A stretch of DNA of 64,000 bases, from the NCBI GenBank assembly GCA_965218775.1, contig CBDCLS010000006.1, positions 2,790,001 to 2,854,000 of the forward strand, written 5' to 3'. Within the stretch, counting starts at the first letter, position 1. Every line of letters starts with the position of its first letter. This stretch comes from CAUZIZ01 sp965218775 (GTDB taxonomy: Bacteria; Acidobacteriota; UBA6911; RPQK01; JAJDTT01). Below are positions 51,231 to 60,688 of the stretch, piece by piece. Made by a program: the position numbers and the translations under genes. The notes beneath the pieces were generated by a model. It was not told the origin of the DNA, made no database searches, and saw only the letters and a list, made by a program, of their open reading frames with translations.

Positions 51231-52223
51231 TCATTCAGTGAACCTTCGCAGCACCCGTTTAGACACGAATCGCAACAGCTCGGCTTCCGTCTTTTCTTCA
51301 ATAAAACTGCTAGCTGTCTGGTACGCCGCACGCCGAAGGCCTGCTAGCTGGTCTTTCAGACTTTCGCAATTCTCGATCAACTCATAGACCTTGCTCAGCA
51401 GCGGAAAGACTTCGTTATTGGAATAGACAAAAGCATTTTGGCGATTGCTTAAGAAGTCTCGTCCACCATAAGCTTCATAGCAAATGGGTATACAGCCAGC
51501 AGCCATGGCCTCAGGTACCGTGGTATTAAAGGCTTCCAGGCAGTTGACACAAACCAGGAACATGGATTCCTTTAGCGTCTCGGCGACTTCTTCATGACGC
51601 CTGCCGGACAGTTCAACGAGCTCCCAGCCAGGCCACTCAGAAAGACGTTGTTGAAGATTCTTGAGGACGATTTCATAATCGTAATAGCCGGCTTTTCGGT
51701 ACCCAGGTTTGGGAAACATGACCAGGCGACGGGTCCTCTGCGTGGCGTCCAGCCGCTCCGCATCGGCGAAAAAGTACGGTGCGATGAACGGAGGAATGAC
51801 ATCCGCTTGCAGCCCGTAGTGGGATTCGACGACGTCTTTCGCATGTGGCAGAACAGCGATCGCGTGTTCATAGCCAAGCTCACTGAGGTTTACCGCTTCA
51901 CCTAGGCTCTGATGTATCAAGAAGACGCCCTGAACGAAAACAAAACGTCTACAATCCAGCTTCGAAATCCCGTTGCTGGAGGCGAGAACCTCGGGAACCA
52001 CGAGTACATCCCGTTGGGATGGTCGAAATGACGAGTCTTCCAGGTAAAGTACAGGCACATCATCGGTGGTCCAGCTAGTCCTAAAACCCGGCGTACGATG
52101 GACGACGGAAGCGCTGATGCCGTTTTGTCTCAACATTCGTACATGGGCATACAAAAGACCGATCCCCCAGCTTGGCCTGTCGTAATCCGGGCACAGATAG
52201 AAAATAGAATTATCGGAATTCAC
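51231..52223 (-). CDS. GT4-like (GT-B fold) glycosyltransferase
   Basis: A protein of 330 aa with a GTG start at 52223. Residues: SIFYLCPDYDRPSWGIGLLY near the start, then ASVVHRTPGFRTSW, VLVVPEVLAS, a central IPPFIAPYFFADAERL, RRLVMFPKPGYRKAGYYDYE, and a C-terminal donor-site-like stretch FLVCVNCLEAFNTTVPEAMA with the E-x7-E spacing of GT4 enzymes, then GCIPICYEAYGGRDFL. Donor and acceptor are unknown. Gene context puts it with the surface-glycan enzymes. Confidence 0.8.
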   Translation of the reverse strand: MNSDNSIFYLCPDYDRPSWGIGLLYAHVRMLRQNGISASVVHRTPGFRTSWTTDDVPVLYLEDSSFRPSQRDVLVVPEVLASSNGISKLDCRRFVFVQGVFLIHQSLGEAVNLSELGYEHAIAVLPHAKDVVESHYGLQADVIPPFIAPYFFADAERLDATQRTRRLVMFPKPGYRKAGYYDYEIVLKNLQQRLSEWPGWELVELSGRRHEEVAETLKESMFLVCVNCLEAFNTTVPEAMAAGCIPICYEAYGGRDFLSNRQNAFVYSNNEVFPLLSKVYELIENCESLKDQLAGLRRAAYQTASSFIEEKTEAELLRFVSKRVLRRFTE

Positions 52224-52492
52224 GGCGACTCCAGTCGATCTTGATTCCGGATAGTAGCATGCTCACCCACTACCCGCTTGTCCATCTGTACGTCCATGAT
52301 CGGTGTGTCTCTATTCTTGTGCGACAGCCCACAATAAGATTCGCATGGGGACAGAGAGACACGGATAATAGACTCTGCATCGAACCGGTTTTCGCCCAAT
52401 CTTCCGCGCAGCTAGCAGCGGATTCCTTTTTGCGGTTTCCTGGCGACGTCTGTAGGATACGATCTCGATGGCCAGGAAAGTAAGGGATTCTT

Positions 52493-52960
52493 TTGGCTGG
52501 TAGTTTGCTGATGGAAATTGGCGTTTCACCCCGACAGATGTTGCGCAGGTTCTTGCTTCCGGACAACCTTGTAGCCCAGCCATTTCTGCACCTCGAGCGT
52601 GACCACATCTACAACCCTCTTACCGACAAGACTCTGTGTTCTACGGACGATAGTTATCAGCACTTGCGGGCGATCATCCAAAACGGGCTGACTCGCGCGG
52701 ATCTCGACAGAGAAACGATAAAGTCCCTGTTTGACTCCGGTTGGCTGGTTTCCGGCTCGGTTGACCAGTCAACACAATCTCATCTGAGATACGTCGAAGT
52801 CGAGACGAACACCTACTGCAACCAGGCATGCTACTTCTGTCCGGTGGCTGTCAAGCCACGCGCGCCGGAATCGATGCCGCTGGAGTTCTTTGAGCGAATC
52901 ATTGAGCAACTATCCGACCACAAGCAGACTCTACTGATCGTCTCATTGTTTCGATACAAC
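52493..52960 (+). pseudogene. radical SAM/SPASM protein, 5' part (split by IS256-family element)
   Basis: The start is a TTG at 52493 (AGGG upstream) or the ATG at 52511. It encodes an N-terminal wing and the radical SAM cluster motif NTYCNQACYFCPVAV (C-x3-C-x2-C), then IVSLFRYN where the insertion falls. As it stands the frame ends at 52966, so only about 150 residues remain and most of the barrel is missing. Joined to 54308-54991 the frame is perfect and reads FRYNEPTVEKHLVDLVK. Confidence 0.88.
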
Positions 52961-54299
52961 GGTTAAGCAACCGTTTTTCTGTAATTTTCTTTAGGGCCTG
53001 TAGGGAAGAATTGCTCCACTTGTGTTTTCCAGCCGGCCAGGTTCAGGTATTGCCGGCCGGTTAACCACTCCTCGTGTATCTCTGCAAGCACAGCCGAGAT
53101 GAGCCGCAGCGCCGACGCTTCGTGGGGAAAGATTCCCACCACCCGGGTTCGTCTCCGGATCTCCCGGTGCAGTCTCTCCAGTCCGTTGATGGTTCGGATC
53201 CTTCGCCACCAGCTCCTCGGAAAATCAAACACTGTCAGCCCTTCATCCACGTTCTCTTCCAGCCAGCTCACGAACTCCGGTGCAATCTTTTCGAACTTCT
53301 TGACGACTTTACCCTTGAGCTCCTCGGCATCTTCTCGAGACGGGGCATCGAAAATGTCCCGCATGGCCTGGGCGATGCGGGGCTTGTCCTCTTTGCGGCG
53401 AGCATATTGTTGGGCGTTTTTACTCAGGTGAAACTGACAACGGTTCCAGGGCACCGACGGATAAACTGCCCGCCTGGCCGCCTTCAGTCCTTCGTGATCG
53501 TCACTGACAAACAGCTCGACCCCTCTCAGTCCACGCTTGTGCAGATCTCCCAGAAACCCTCGCCAATGCACCTCCGCTTCACTGATCCTGGTGCTCAGAC
53601 CCAACACCTCCCGCGTTCCGAAACGATTGACTCCTATGGCTTTCAGGATGGCCACGTCCTGCACCCTGCCGCCTCTTCGAACCTTCTCGTAGTGGGCATC
53701 CAGATACACGATCGGATACTCTCCCAGCTCCCGGCTTCGAAACTCTTCCAGCTCTTCGTCCAGCATCCCGGCCACTCTCGAGACCTGGGTGGCCGAGATC
53801 TCCAACCCACACAGCTGCTCCGTGATCTCGGTGACTTTCCTCGTCGAGACTCCCATCACATACATCTCGGCAATGGCCAGCTTCAGGGCCTTCTCCGAAC
53901 GGCAACCCCTCTCCAGCGACTTGGGATAAAACCTCAACCCACGCACCTGTGGAATCTCCAAGTGCAGCTCTCCCACTCGAGTCTGAATCCGCTTGCCTTT
54001 GAATCCGTTTCGATAGCCTCGCCGACTGGCTGTTCTCTCGTACGCTTCCGCTCCCAGAAACTCGCTTCTTTCCAACTGCATGGCCACGTTGAACAGCTTC
54101 TCCAGGATTCCTCGAAAGGCTTCTGTTCCTTCCTCGATCAACTCCGCCAGGATCTCCCGTGGTACTCTCTTTTCCAGGTCTGGGTTCATTTGATTCTCCT
54201 TGCCAGATAGACGTTTCTGTTTTTGGAGAATCCTGTCCCAGACCTCTGTCTTTCCGACCCAGGCCTGACCAGAATTTACAGAAAAGAAGTTACGCTACT
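52961..54299 (-). mobile_element. IS256-family insertion sequence
   Basis: 1339 bp with imperfect terminal inverted repeats sharing TTTTCTGTAA 15-24 bases from each end. It is flanked by the 8-bp target duplication GATACAAC (52953-52960 and 54300-54307), which lies inside the radical SAM gene. Confidence 0.93.
52963..54189 (-). CDS. IS256 (Mutator-like) transposase
   Basis: A protein of 408 aa from the ATG at 54187-54189. The N-terminal region has RGYRNGFKGKRIQTRVGEL. The catalytic Asp residues lie in VYLDAHYEKVR and FVSDDHEGLKAA, followed by the Mutator signature PWNRCQFHLSKN, and the Glu in TINGLERLHREIRRRTRVVG. Length fits the family. The stop is two bases inside the element end. Confidence 0.95.
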   Translation of the reverse strand: MNPDLEKRVPREILAELIEEGTEAFRGILEKLFNVAMQLERSEFLGAEAYERTASRRGYRNGFKGKRIQTRVGELHLEIPQVRGLRFYPKSLERGCRSEKALKLAIAEMYVMGVSTRKVTEITEQLCGLEISATQVSRVAGMLDEELEEFRSRELGEYPIVYLDAHYEKVRRGGRVQDVAILKAIGVNRFGTREVLGLSTRISEAEVHWRGFLGDLHKRGLRGVELFVSDDHEGLKAARRAVYPSVPWNRCQFHLSKNAQQYARRKEDKPRIAQAMRDIFDAPSREDAEELKGKVVKKFEKIAPEFVSWLEENVDEGLTVFDFPRSWWRRIRTINGLERLHREIRRRTRVVGIFPHEASALRLISAVLAEIHEEWLTGRQYLNLAGWKTQVEQFFPTGPKENYRKTVA

Positions 54300-54307
54300 G
54301 ATACAAC

Positions 54308-54991
54308 GAACCGACCGTGGAAAAACACCTGGTCGATCTAGTCAAGATCATCAGAAAGCATGGCTTGCCGCCTGCGATGAACACCAACGCAACTGGCCTG
54401 ACTCCAGCCAGGACGGATCAGCTAATCGACGCGGGCGGGCTCAGGTTCATGTCGGTGAATCTGTCCACGCTCGACCCGGCGCTTTACCAGGAGGAGCGGG
54501 GACATGATCAACTTGGAATGGTGATGCGCAATCTTGACTACGTTAAAGACAAGCCGCTAGCCGATCGGATGGATTTGGCGGTACTCGGCCGAGGCGACGA
54601 GCAACACAAGCGGAATTACACCAGGATTTTGCAGCATTTTTCTGGATCTCGCTTTAATGTGCAGAGCTTTGAAGTCATGGATCGAGCGGGACATCTACCC
54701 GAAGGACAGAAACCTTCTCGCTGGCATACCAATCTGTGCGGCTGCATGCAGACCGGTTCACGCCCACTTCAGTGGCTTCACATCACACCGGCGGGCAAGT
54801 GCGTGCTTTGCTGTGAAGACTACGATGAAGAACACGTAGTCGGCGACCTTCATAAACAGTCAATGAATGAGGTTTTAGCGAGTCCAACCTTTGCACAACT
54901 GCGGCGCTGGGTCTATGGTCACGAGGAAGCGCCGGACGATTTCATCTGCCGAAAATGTATCTTTGCACGAACACGCAACCAGGACGGATGA
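54308..54991 (+). pseudogene. radical SAM/SPASM protein, 3' part
   Basis: It resumes exactly after the target duplication with EPTVEKHLVDLVKIIRKHG and runs through the second half of the radical SAM barrel (AMNTNATGLTPARTDQLIDA, LDPALYQEE). It ends in a SPASM-type domain with GCMQTGSRPLQWLHITPAG, CVLCCEDYDEEHVVGDL and FICRKCIFA, which would bind auxiliary iron-sulfur clusters. Enzymes of this type in glycan loci modify sugars or peptides; the substrate is unknown. Without the N-terminal cluster motif this part cannot act alone. About 230 bp after it (54992-55221) hold no gene I recognise. Confidence 0.88.
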
Positions 54992-55221
54992 TGCTTCTGA
55001 AGAGCAGGAGCCTCGGGACTCTTTCCGGCTATCGGCAACGCCCGCGAGGCAGTTCTGTAGACAGTGGACTATGGCAAGTTCAGCGGAGGTCTTAAGGTCG
55101 ACCCGGGCGATGATCTGGCGACCGTCGAAAGGCCACTTGGAATCGAGAGGTGTAGTTGAGGGCACCCGTTGGACTTTCGGCAAGAAGGCCTTTACTCTTT
55201 CCATACTCCCAACGAAGCAGA

Positions 55222-56514
55222 ATGCATGATGACGGAGATCAAGACGGCACGATTCCTGCTCCCAGCCCAGCGCCGGGAGAAGCGAATTCCCACCCTACAG
55301 TTTCCGGGCTGACCAGCCCGACCCTGAGGGGGCGCTTCGTCCGGACATATCGAGGGTGCGCGGTGGTCTTGCTGAGTGTCCTCCTCTTGACCCTAGCCCT
55401 CCTCTTCGCACTGCATTTGCTGTATCCACTGGAGCGTTCGTTCTGGGACAGCAACCTCGGCGGTCGGCAGCTTTCCGACGACCTGATACCGGCGCACTAT
55501 TACCTTGTCGATCCAAGTGAACTCGCGGAAATCCGCGACACCTGGGACGATTACGTCCTAGCCGGCCATTGGCAGGTCCACCCCTGGACGGGTCTGATCA
55601 ACCGTAAGTATGTCAGCCGCCATCTGAACGTCGACGCAGAGGGTTATCGGAGAACGCTGGCTCCCAGCGCAGCGCACACGGGCCTGCCGTCGTTTGACAT
55701 CTGGACGTTCGGCGGCTCGACGTTATTCGGTTGGGGGTTGCCCGACGGATCGACCATACCGTCGCAGCTGCAGGTCGCGCTACAGCAACAGATCCCCGGC
55801 CGCCAGGTGCGGGTGATTAACTTCGGCGCCCCGTGGTACAACTCGGCTCATGCCGTGGCACTACTGGTAGCAAATCTCCGCTCCAAGACGGAACCACCAG
55901 ACGTCGTTGTGTTCCTTGGCGGCTCGAACGATCTGATCCACAGTGTCCATTACCACTCAGAGTCGCCACTGAGCCAACAGCTTTCCGGTGCCTGGGAAGA
56001 CCGGCTCGGCGCCATGTTCGCGCCGCCGCCGTGGATCCGGGTCATGCCCAGTCTGCCACTGTCACGCGTGGTGCGTGCGCTCGGAAGCCCTGCTGAGCCG
56101 ACACTGGGGGGCCTGCGCAACACCGCACAGGGAAAGACGGCGAGACAATGGCTCGAGCAGGCGGCGAGGAGCTACCTCTTGAACCACCGCATCGCCACAA
56201 CTCTTGCTGGGGAGTTTGGCGCAAGGGCGTACTTCTTTCTGGGGCCGGCGCCGCAATGGCTCGACGAATCCCGCACGAAGACGTTGAACCGCGCATACCA
56301 CGCCTTCGCCGAGATCGTGATGCGGCGAGACAACCAGCGCTTCCATGATCTCAGGGGTGCGCTGGCCGGCTTGAGCCCCGCGCGCTCCATGACGGTCGAG
56401 AAGGTTGGCTCGCACTACAGCGATGCCGCTGCCCAGGTGCTGGCCAAGGCGATGGCTAAAACAATTTCTGCGGTCCTGCAGGAAGCTAGCAGCGAAGAGC
56501 TGGAGACTCAATAA
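55222..56514 (+). CDS. membrane-anchored SGNH/GDSL-type hydrolase
   Basis: A protein of 430 aa from the ATG at 55222 (weak GAAG ribosome-binding site). A Pro/Ser-rich cytoplasmic head is followed by one membrane helix (VVLLSVLLLTLALLFALHLL). The SGNH blocks are IWTFGGSTLFGWGLPDG (Ser), INFGAPWYNS (Gly), VVFLGGSNDLIHS (Asn) and EKVGSHYSDAAAQVLA (His of SHYSD), so the catalytic set is complete and faces the periplasm. Probably removes or transfers acetyl-type groups on a surface glycan. Its stop overlaps the convergent DUF5989-type gene by seven bases. Confidence 0.88.
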   Translation: MHDDGDQDGTIPAPSPAPGEANSHPTVSGLTSPTLRGRFVRTYRGCAVVLLSVLLLTLALLFALHLLYPLERSFWDSNLGGRQLSDDLIPAHYYLVDPSELAEIRDTWDDYVLAGHWQVHPWTGLINRKYVSRHLNVDAEGYRRTLAPSAAHTGLPSFDIWTFGGSTLFGWGLPDGSTIPSQLQVALQQQIPGRQVRVINFGAPWYNSAHAVALLVANLRSKTEPPDVVVFLGGSNDLIHSVHYHSESPLSQQLSGAWEDRLGAMFAPPPWIRVMPSLPLSRVVRALGSPAEPTLGGLRNTAQGKTARQWLEQAARSYLLNHRIATTLAGEFGARAYFFLGPAPQWLDESRTKTLNRAYHAFAEIVMRRDNQRFHDLRGALAGLSPARSMTVEKVGSHYSDAAAQVLAKAMAKTISAVLQEASSEELETQ

Positions 56515-56657
56515 GCCTGATACAAGAACGGCTCGTTCTGTGGCCCGGAAGCGAGGACCGTGATCAGGACCAGGACGGCTACGTAAATTGCGAGCAGCAG
56601 CAGAATCGCCTTCTTGTTCTTTGTCCAGAACGTTCTAACGGAGCTCCAGAGACTCAT
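56508..56657 (-). CDS. DUF5989-type small membrane protein
   Basis: A protein of 49 aa, MSLWSSVRTFWTKNKKAILL followed by a single membrane helix (LLAIYVAVLVLITVLASG) and the ending NEPFLYQAY. The layout (short amphipathic head, KNKK, one helix, then PF-Y near the end) is that of DUF5989 proteins, which are commonly found next to SGNH hydrolases and carbamoyltransferase genes in glycan loci. The start overlaps the 3' end of the upstream SGNH gene by 23 bp, so the two are probably co-translated. No enzyme activity is expected; a scaffold role is a guess. Confidence 0.78.
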   Translation of the reverse strand: MSLWSSVRTFWTKNKKAILLLLAIYVAVLVLITVLASGPQNEPFLYQAY

Positions 56658-57638
56658 GGTTGTCTTCCAAGATAAAATTCAGGGAATGCTCTGCGATCAA
56701 CTTGTGGGCTGCTTCGTTTGGGTGGGCATCGTCGAGGGCTACCCATAGACTATGTGGGTCGTCAACGGGAGGGAAGCGGAGTCTGATGTCGAGGTATGAG
56801 ATATTGAGCCCGTCGAGGAACACCTTCACTTTACCGTGCTCCCTGTCGAATGGGTAGCTCTTCAGGTCATGCAGCTCCGATAGGAGGACCACCTGCAGCC
56901 TGATCGATCTCTCCCGACAGATGTCCCTGATGTCTAGGAAGGCCTTCTGCGTAGCCGCCCATCCGGGCTGGCCCTCTTCGTAGAGGCTCTTGTAGTAGGT
57001 CTCATAGGACATCGACGCTGATTGTTTAGCGAGCAGTGCCTTTACTCGAGACCAGATGAAGGTAAACAAGCGTGAGTGTCCCAGGAAGGCCCAGCGGGAT
57101 CTCTGGGGAGCCGCCTCCGCGTCGTTCAGAAAGTAGAACACGACGACGTGGTCGGGATCGTACTTGAGACCCTTTTCCAGGAATAGAGCTACTTCCTGCT
57201 CGGTGTTGTAATTGCCGGATCCGAAGTTGAGGATCTCGGTAGGCTGGATCGCATTGACCTTCGATTCGAGGAGAAATTCGAAGATCTCCTCTTTGGCAAC
57301 TCCCCAACCGAGGGTCAGCGAATCGCCCAGGAAGATGATCCTGTGGGCGTCCCCCCTGCGGACCGGGTACTCCCTTCGCGCAGGCCGTCGGAGTTCGTCG
57401 CGACGACGACGCCCATCAGCGAGAGGCGCTGGTTCGGCTTGTGGACGTGGCCAATCTTGGGGTTGTCGGAAATGACCTTGAGTTTGTTAGCGTAGCGAGT
57501 CATCTCCACGTCGTAGACGAGGGTGTGCTTTAAGTAGGCCCGCAGGAGCAGCTCCCCCAAGGCAAAGAAAATCAGGGACGAGATGAGAAACACCAGGAGC
57601 CTGGAAGACAGTTCCTTTATGGACACAGCTATGGACAC
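56635..57638 (-). pseudogene. SGNH/GDSL-type hydrolase with a one-base frameshift
   Basis: A GTG start at 57638 gives an anchor (LLVFLISSLIFFALGELLLR) and GHVHKPNQRLSLMGVVVATN. The frame is lost near 57374-57376, where one base appears to be missing. Restoring it gives GLRDREYPVRRGDAHRIIFL, then LGDSLTLGWGVA (nucleophile Ser), NFGSGNYNTEQE, VVFYFLNDAEAAP (Asn) and DDAHPNEAAHKLIAEH (Asp-Ala-His). The downstream frame is intact to 56635. All catalytic blocks are therefore present across the two frames, so the break is either very recent or a sequencing error. It is transcribed with the DUF5989-type gene. Confidence 0.85.
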
Positions 57639-57785
57639 AGCGCTCTTAAAGTCACGAGACTCGGGCCGAGGACAATCTGTGGATGCCCAGGTTTACTTTA
57701 CCCATTCAGTTCAGGTCTTGGAGGGAAGAGTTGAGTAGCGTCGCCTCAGTCCACACTTGCGACCCTGGAGCACGTCGTTGCCTAT

Positions 57786-57816
57786 ATCCTAGTACGCTGT
57801 TACAGCGTACTAGGAT
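57786..57816. promoter_or_regulatory. perfect 15-bp-arm palindrome in intergenic DNA
   Basis: ATCCTAGTACGCTGT and its reverse complement ACAGCGTACTAGGAT meet around a single T at 57801. It lies 54 bp after the stop of the FAD-oxidoreductase gene and upstream of the frameshifted SGNH gene, both minus strand. It may be a terminator hairpin without U-tract, an operator or a small mobile palindrome. Confidence 0.65.
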
Positions 57817-57869
57817 CCAGCTTCCTCTCCAGCCGACTGTGCCAGGATGCCGAGCAGCGTGAGGCTCCT

Positions 57870-59348
57870 TCATGTAGCGTGACGAATCGGCGTAGCGTCC
57901 AGCTTCACCTTTTGAGCCTGAGGTGACCAGTCGTCTGTGGAGAAATCCTCGGAGTACGATCGATCGGTGTTGATCCGCCACAAGTCCACGAAGCCCCGGC
58001 TGCGGAGATTCCGTGCGGCCCCTATTCCGGTAAGCATCGAGTGATCCTGGTTGTTATACCGATGCATGCCGTTGCGGCCGATGGTCTGGAGATTGTCAAT
58101 CGAATCGAGATAACGACGGATCACAGCCACGTTTTGCCGGTAGTCGTCAGAGTAAACCGGATACGCTTGCAGCTGGCGAATGACCACACCGTCTTCGACG
58201 TCACCCGCCTGGACCAAACCGAGTTCAACCAACTCGTGAGTCGCCAGCTCAATCAGTTCAGTGTCCGATTTGGCCCAGATGACGTCTCCTTGCGTGCAGA
58301 AGTATTCCATGCCAAGGCTGGTTCTGGTTTGATCCGGCACCATATCCCGGCTCCAGTTCTTGAAGTTTTGGATTCGGCCGACACGCACCTCGGGAGCGTG
58401 AATGTAGATCCAGTTGTCTGGAAAGACGTACTCGCGTTTTACGATCAAGCCGACCAGGATGAAGTCGCGATAGCTCAGCCGGCCCACAGCTTCCAGGACC
58501 TCCGACGGGGGTGGAGGATTGATGCGCGTCACCAGCAGGTTCAAGGGCATGGATGAAATGTAGTCGCGACCACGAAATTCAGTGGTGTGAGAGTTGCTAT
58601 GCGTCAGGATTCTGGTGATCCGGTGCTCATGACAGCTCAACTCGATGGTCTCGGTATTCAGTTCCACTTGACCGCCGCCCGCGATGATGCTCCGCTGGAC
58701 CTGCTCCCACATCATTCCTGGACCCTGGCGGGGATATTGGAATTCCGAAATCAGCGATGTCGCCTCACCCCGGCCGAAGAGAGCATGGGTGATGGCGGAC
58801 CTGAGCGACAACCCCTTTATACGTTGGGCCGCCCAGTCCGCGCGTATCCGGTCACAAGGGATTCCCCAGACCTTCTCTGTATAGGTCTTGAAGAAAGTCT
58901 CATAGAGTCTGCCTCCAAAGCGATTCGTGACCCACTGTTCCAGCGTATCCTCATCTGGATGCGGCCAAACTCGAGACTTGAAGTAACTGAGCATTGTCCG
59001 TCCACATTCCCAGACTCCCAGATTGGACAAGGCGTTGAAGGGTTCGAGGGGATACTTGTAGAAGCGTCCCTTGTAATAGATGCGCGATTGCCGGGGGACG
59101 ATATGGAAGTCTTCACCCAACATCGCTTCCCACAACTCACGGACTTCCCTGACCTTGGTGTAGAAGCGGTGCCCCCCTATGTCGAAGCGATAGCCGCGGT
59201 AGGTTTCGGTTCGGGCCAGCCCGCCAGGTTTGTCGAGCTTTTCGATGACGAGCGGGCGTTGATTCTGCTGCACCAAACGAAGAGCAGCGGTGAGACCCGC
59301 CGGTCCTCCTCCTATGATTACGACTCGGTCCGTAGCTCCTGTCTTCAC
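57870..59348 (-). CDS. FAD-dependent oxidoreductase (UDP-galactopyranose mutase/amine oxidase-like)
   Basis: A protein of 492 aa with a GTG start at 59348 overlapping the stop of the upstream glycosyltransferase by four bases. The N-terminus VVIIGGGPAGLTAALRLVQQ is the FAD-binding Rossmann motif; PLVIEKLDKPGGLARTETY, and GYRFDIGGHRFYTK follow, as in UDP-galactopyranose mutase-like and protoporphyrinogen-oxidase-like proteins. Near the end NLQTIGRNGMHRYNNQDHSM contains the second FAD contact. In glycan loci such enzymes usually isomerise or oxidise nucleotide sugars or polyprenyl-linked sugars; which one cannot be told. Confidence 0.88.
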   Translation of the reverse strand: MKTGATDRVVIIGGGPAGLTAALRLVQQNQRPLVIEKLDKPGGLARTETYRGYRFDIGGHRFYTKVREVRELWEAMLGEDFHIVPRQSRIYYKGRFYKYPLEPFNALSNLGVWECGRTMLSYFKSRVWPHPDEDTLEQWVTNRFGGRLYETFFKTYTEKVWGIPCDRIRADWAAQRIKGLSLRSAITHALFGRGEATSLISEFQYPRQGPGMMWEQVQRSIIAGGGQVELNTETIELSCHEHRITRILTHSNSHTTEFRGRDYISSMPLNLLVTRINPPPPSEVLEAVGRLSYRDFILVGLIVKREYVFPDNWIYIHAPEVRVGRIQNFKNWSRDMVPDQTRTSLGMEYFCTQGDVIWAKSDTELIELATHELVELGLVQAGDVEDGVVIRQLQAYPVYSDDYRQNVAVIRRYLDSIDNLQTIGRNGMHRYNNQDHSMLTGIGAARNLRSRGFVDLWRINTDRSYSEDFSTDDWSPQAQKVKLDATPIRHAT

Positions 59349-60385
59349 CTCTCTCTTCCTTGCGGCAAGACGTCATGGGAAAGACCGCCGCCGGCTCCTT
59401 CGGTAGTAGCAGAAAGCCCATGGAGGACTGCCCCAGATACAAACGCCAAACCGCTGTAGACGTAATGGAACCAGTGCCAGGGTAGGATGAGAAGGCAAAA
59501 CGACAGGCCCCTCTTACGAACGAAGAATCGCCACAAACGCCAGTCAAGACCTACTAGACCCAGGGTACACGCAACCACCGCGGCGCTGGCGACCGCCGGT
59601 TGCCAGAAAGCCGCCACGGTGCACAAACTTAGCAACAGAGCCAGCGCAACACAGAGGCGATTGGCCCAGCGCAGGTTGAGGTGGCTGGGCATGTTTCGCT
59701 CTCGCAGCAACAGCCGCGTCCATGGAACGGCTCTGTCCCAGAAATCGGAGAGCAGCAGCGAAGCAGCCGTCCACCGCTTCAGATGCTTGCACTGCAATGA
59801 CCTGAGCAGGCGAGTTTCGTGGCCCGACTTGGAGAGCCGATGTCCAAGTTCGATGTCCTCAATCGCTGGACGTCGATACCGTTCGTCGAAGCCCCCTACC
59901 GCTAGAAAGACATCCCGCCGGATGGCGCCGCAGCCCGCCCAGAAACTCGAGACGTTCTCCGGCGCGGTTTGATGCACATGGTGGTGCAACAGGTTCTTGT
60001 ACTGAGATAGCAGGTTTGGCTCCAGCGGTGAGTCATCGTATGATCCGAAGGCAGCAGTCAATCTGGGATCTGCTTCGAAGGCAGCTGCCACTTGCCCAAC
60101 CGATTCACGCTGGACAGCCACATCTGAATCGATAAACAACAGGATGTCGCCATGAGCAGCCTGGGCTCCAGCGTTCCTGGCGTGGGCTGGTCCTCCCCTT
60201 TTTTCAACTCCGACCAGACGAGCACCGTGTGCAGCAGCCAACTGTTCCATCCCCGGCACCCCCCCGTCCGCTACCAGGATAACCTCGTCGGCGGGTGGTT
60301 TCGTGCCGCTCAGATGGGTCAAGCATCTATGCAGGACCGCCGTGTCCGTGTGAACTGGAACTACAACCGAAATTGTCACGGACAT
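59345..60385 (-). CDS. family 2 glycosyltransferase with C-terminal membrane helices
   Basis: A protein of 346 aa from the ATG at 60383-60385. The GT-A motifs are TISVVVPVHTDTAVLHRCL, EVILVADGGVPGMEQL, PAHARNAGAQAAHGDILLFI then DSDVA (DXD), and CGAIRRDVFLAVGGFDERY with AIEDIELGHRL. Two hydrophobic segments (LCVALALLLSLCTVAAFW, SAAVVACTLGLVGL) and a short third place it at the membrane. The stop overlaps the oxidoreductase start in GTGA, so the two are translationally coupled; they may act on the same lipid-linked sugar. Confidence 0.9.
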   Translation of the reverse strand: MSVTISVVVPVHTDTAVLHRCLTHLSGTKPPADEVILVADGGVPGMEQLAAAHGARLVGVEKRGGPAHARNAGAQAAHGDILLFIDSDVAVQRESVGQVAAAFEADPRLTAAFGSYDDSPLEPNLLSQYKNLLHHHVHQTAPENVSSFWAGCGAIRRDVFLAVGGFDERYRRPAIEDIELGHRLSKSGHETRLLRSLQCKHLKRWTAASLLLSDFWDRAVPWTRLLLRERNMPSHLNLRWANRLCVALALLLSLCTVAAFWQPAVASAAVVACTLGLVGLDWRLWRFFVRKRGLSFCLLILPWHWFHYVYSGLAFVSGAVLHGLSATTEGAGGGLSHDVLPQGRER

Positions 60386-60688
60386 CGACCAGCTGGATCC
60401 TCCACCAGTGAAGCTTTAGCACAGGCGAAAGCGGTGGTCAATCAAGCTTCTTCTAGCTTCTTCCCCGCATCCACCCAAACGCTTTTGGGTGCCTTCGGCC
60501 GGGATGGCACCGCCGATGCGAAATGAGGTCCGGCCATTCACCGTCTGATTCCCGTTGCCGTCGGACGCCTCCGTAGGATAGGACTCGCCTTTGTGAACTG
60601 GAAAGACGCACCTGATGAGGGGTTGGCGCATGGTTGTTCTTGCCCTACAGAATTAGCCCATGGTAGGTATTCCCCATAACCAGTTGGC
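60386..60688. other. divergent intergenic region
   Basis: 303 bp between the minus-strand GT2 and the plus-strand MT/GNAT gene, so it should contain two promoters. I see small local inverted segments (for example CCAAACGCTTTTGGG near 60475) but no gene, riboswitch core or strong terminator. Confidence 0.45.

Noticed and set aside
54875..55204. Minus-strand frame of 109 codons after the radical SAM fragment
   Set aside because: It partly overlaps the SPASM coding end, matches no family and lacks a ribosome-binding site.
60416..60631. Minus-strand frame and a CGAAAGCGG motif in the divergent gap, considered as gene or second riboswitch type
   Set aside because: No GCAAAGC core or pairing stems, and the frame matches no family.
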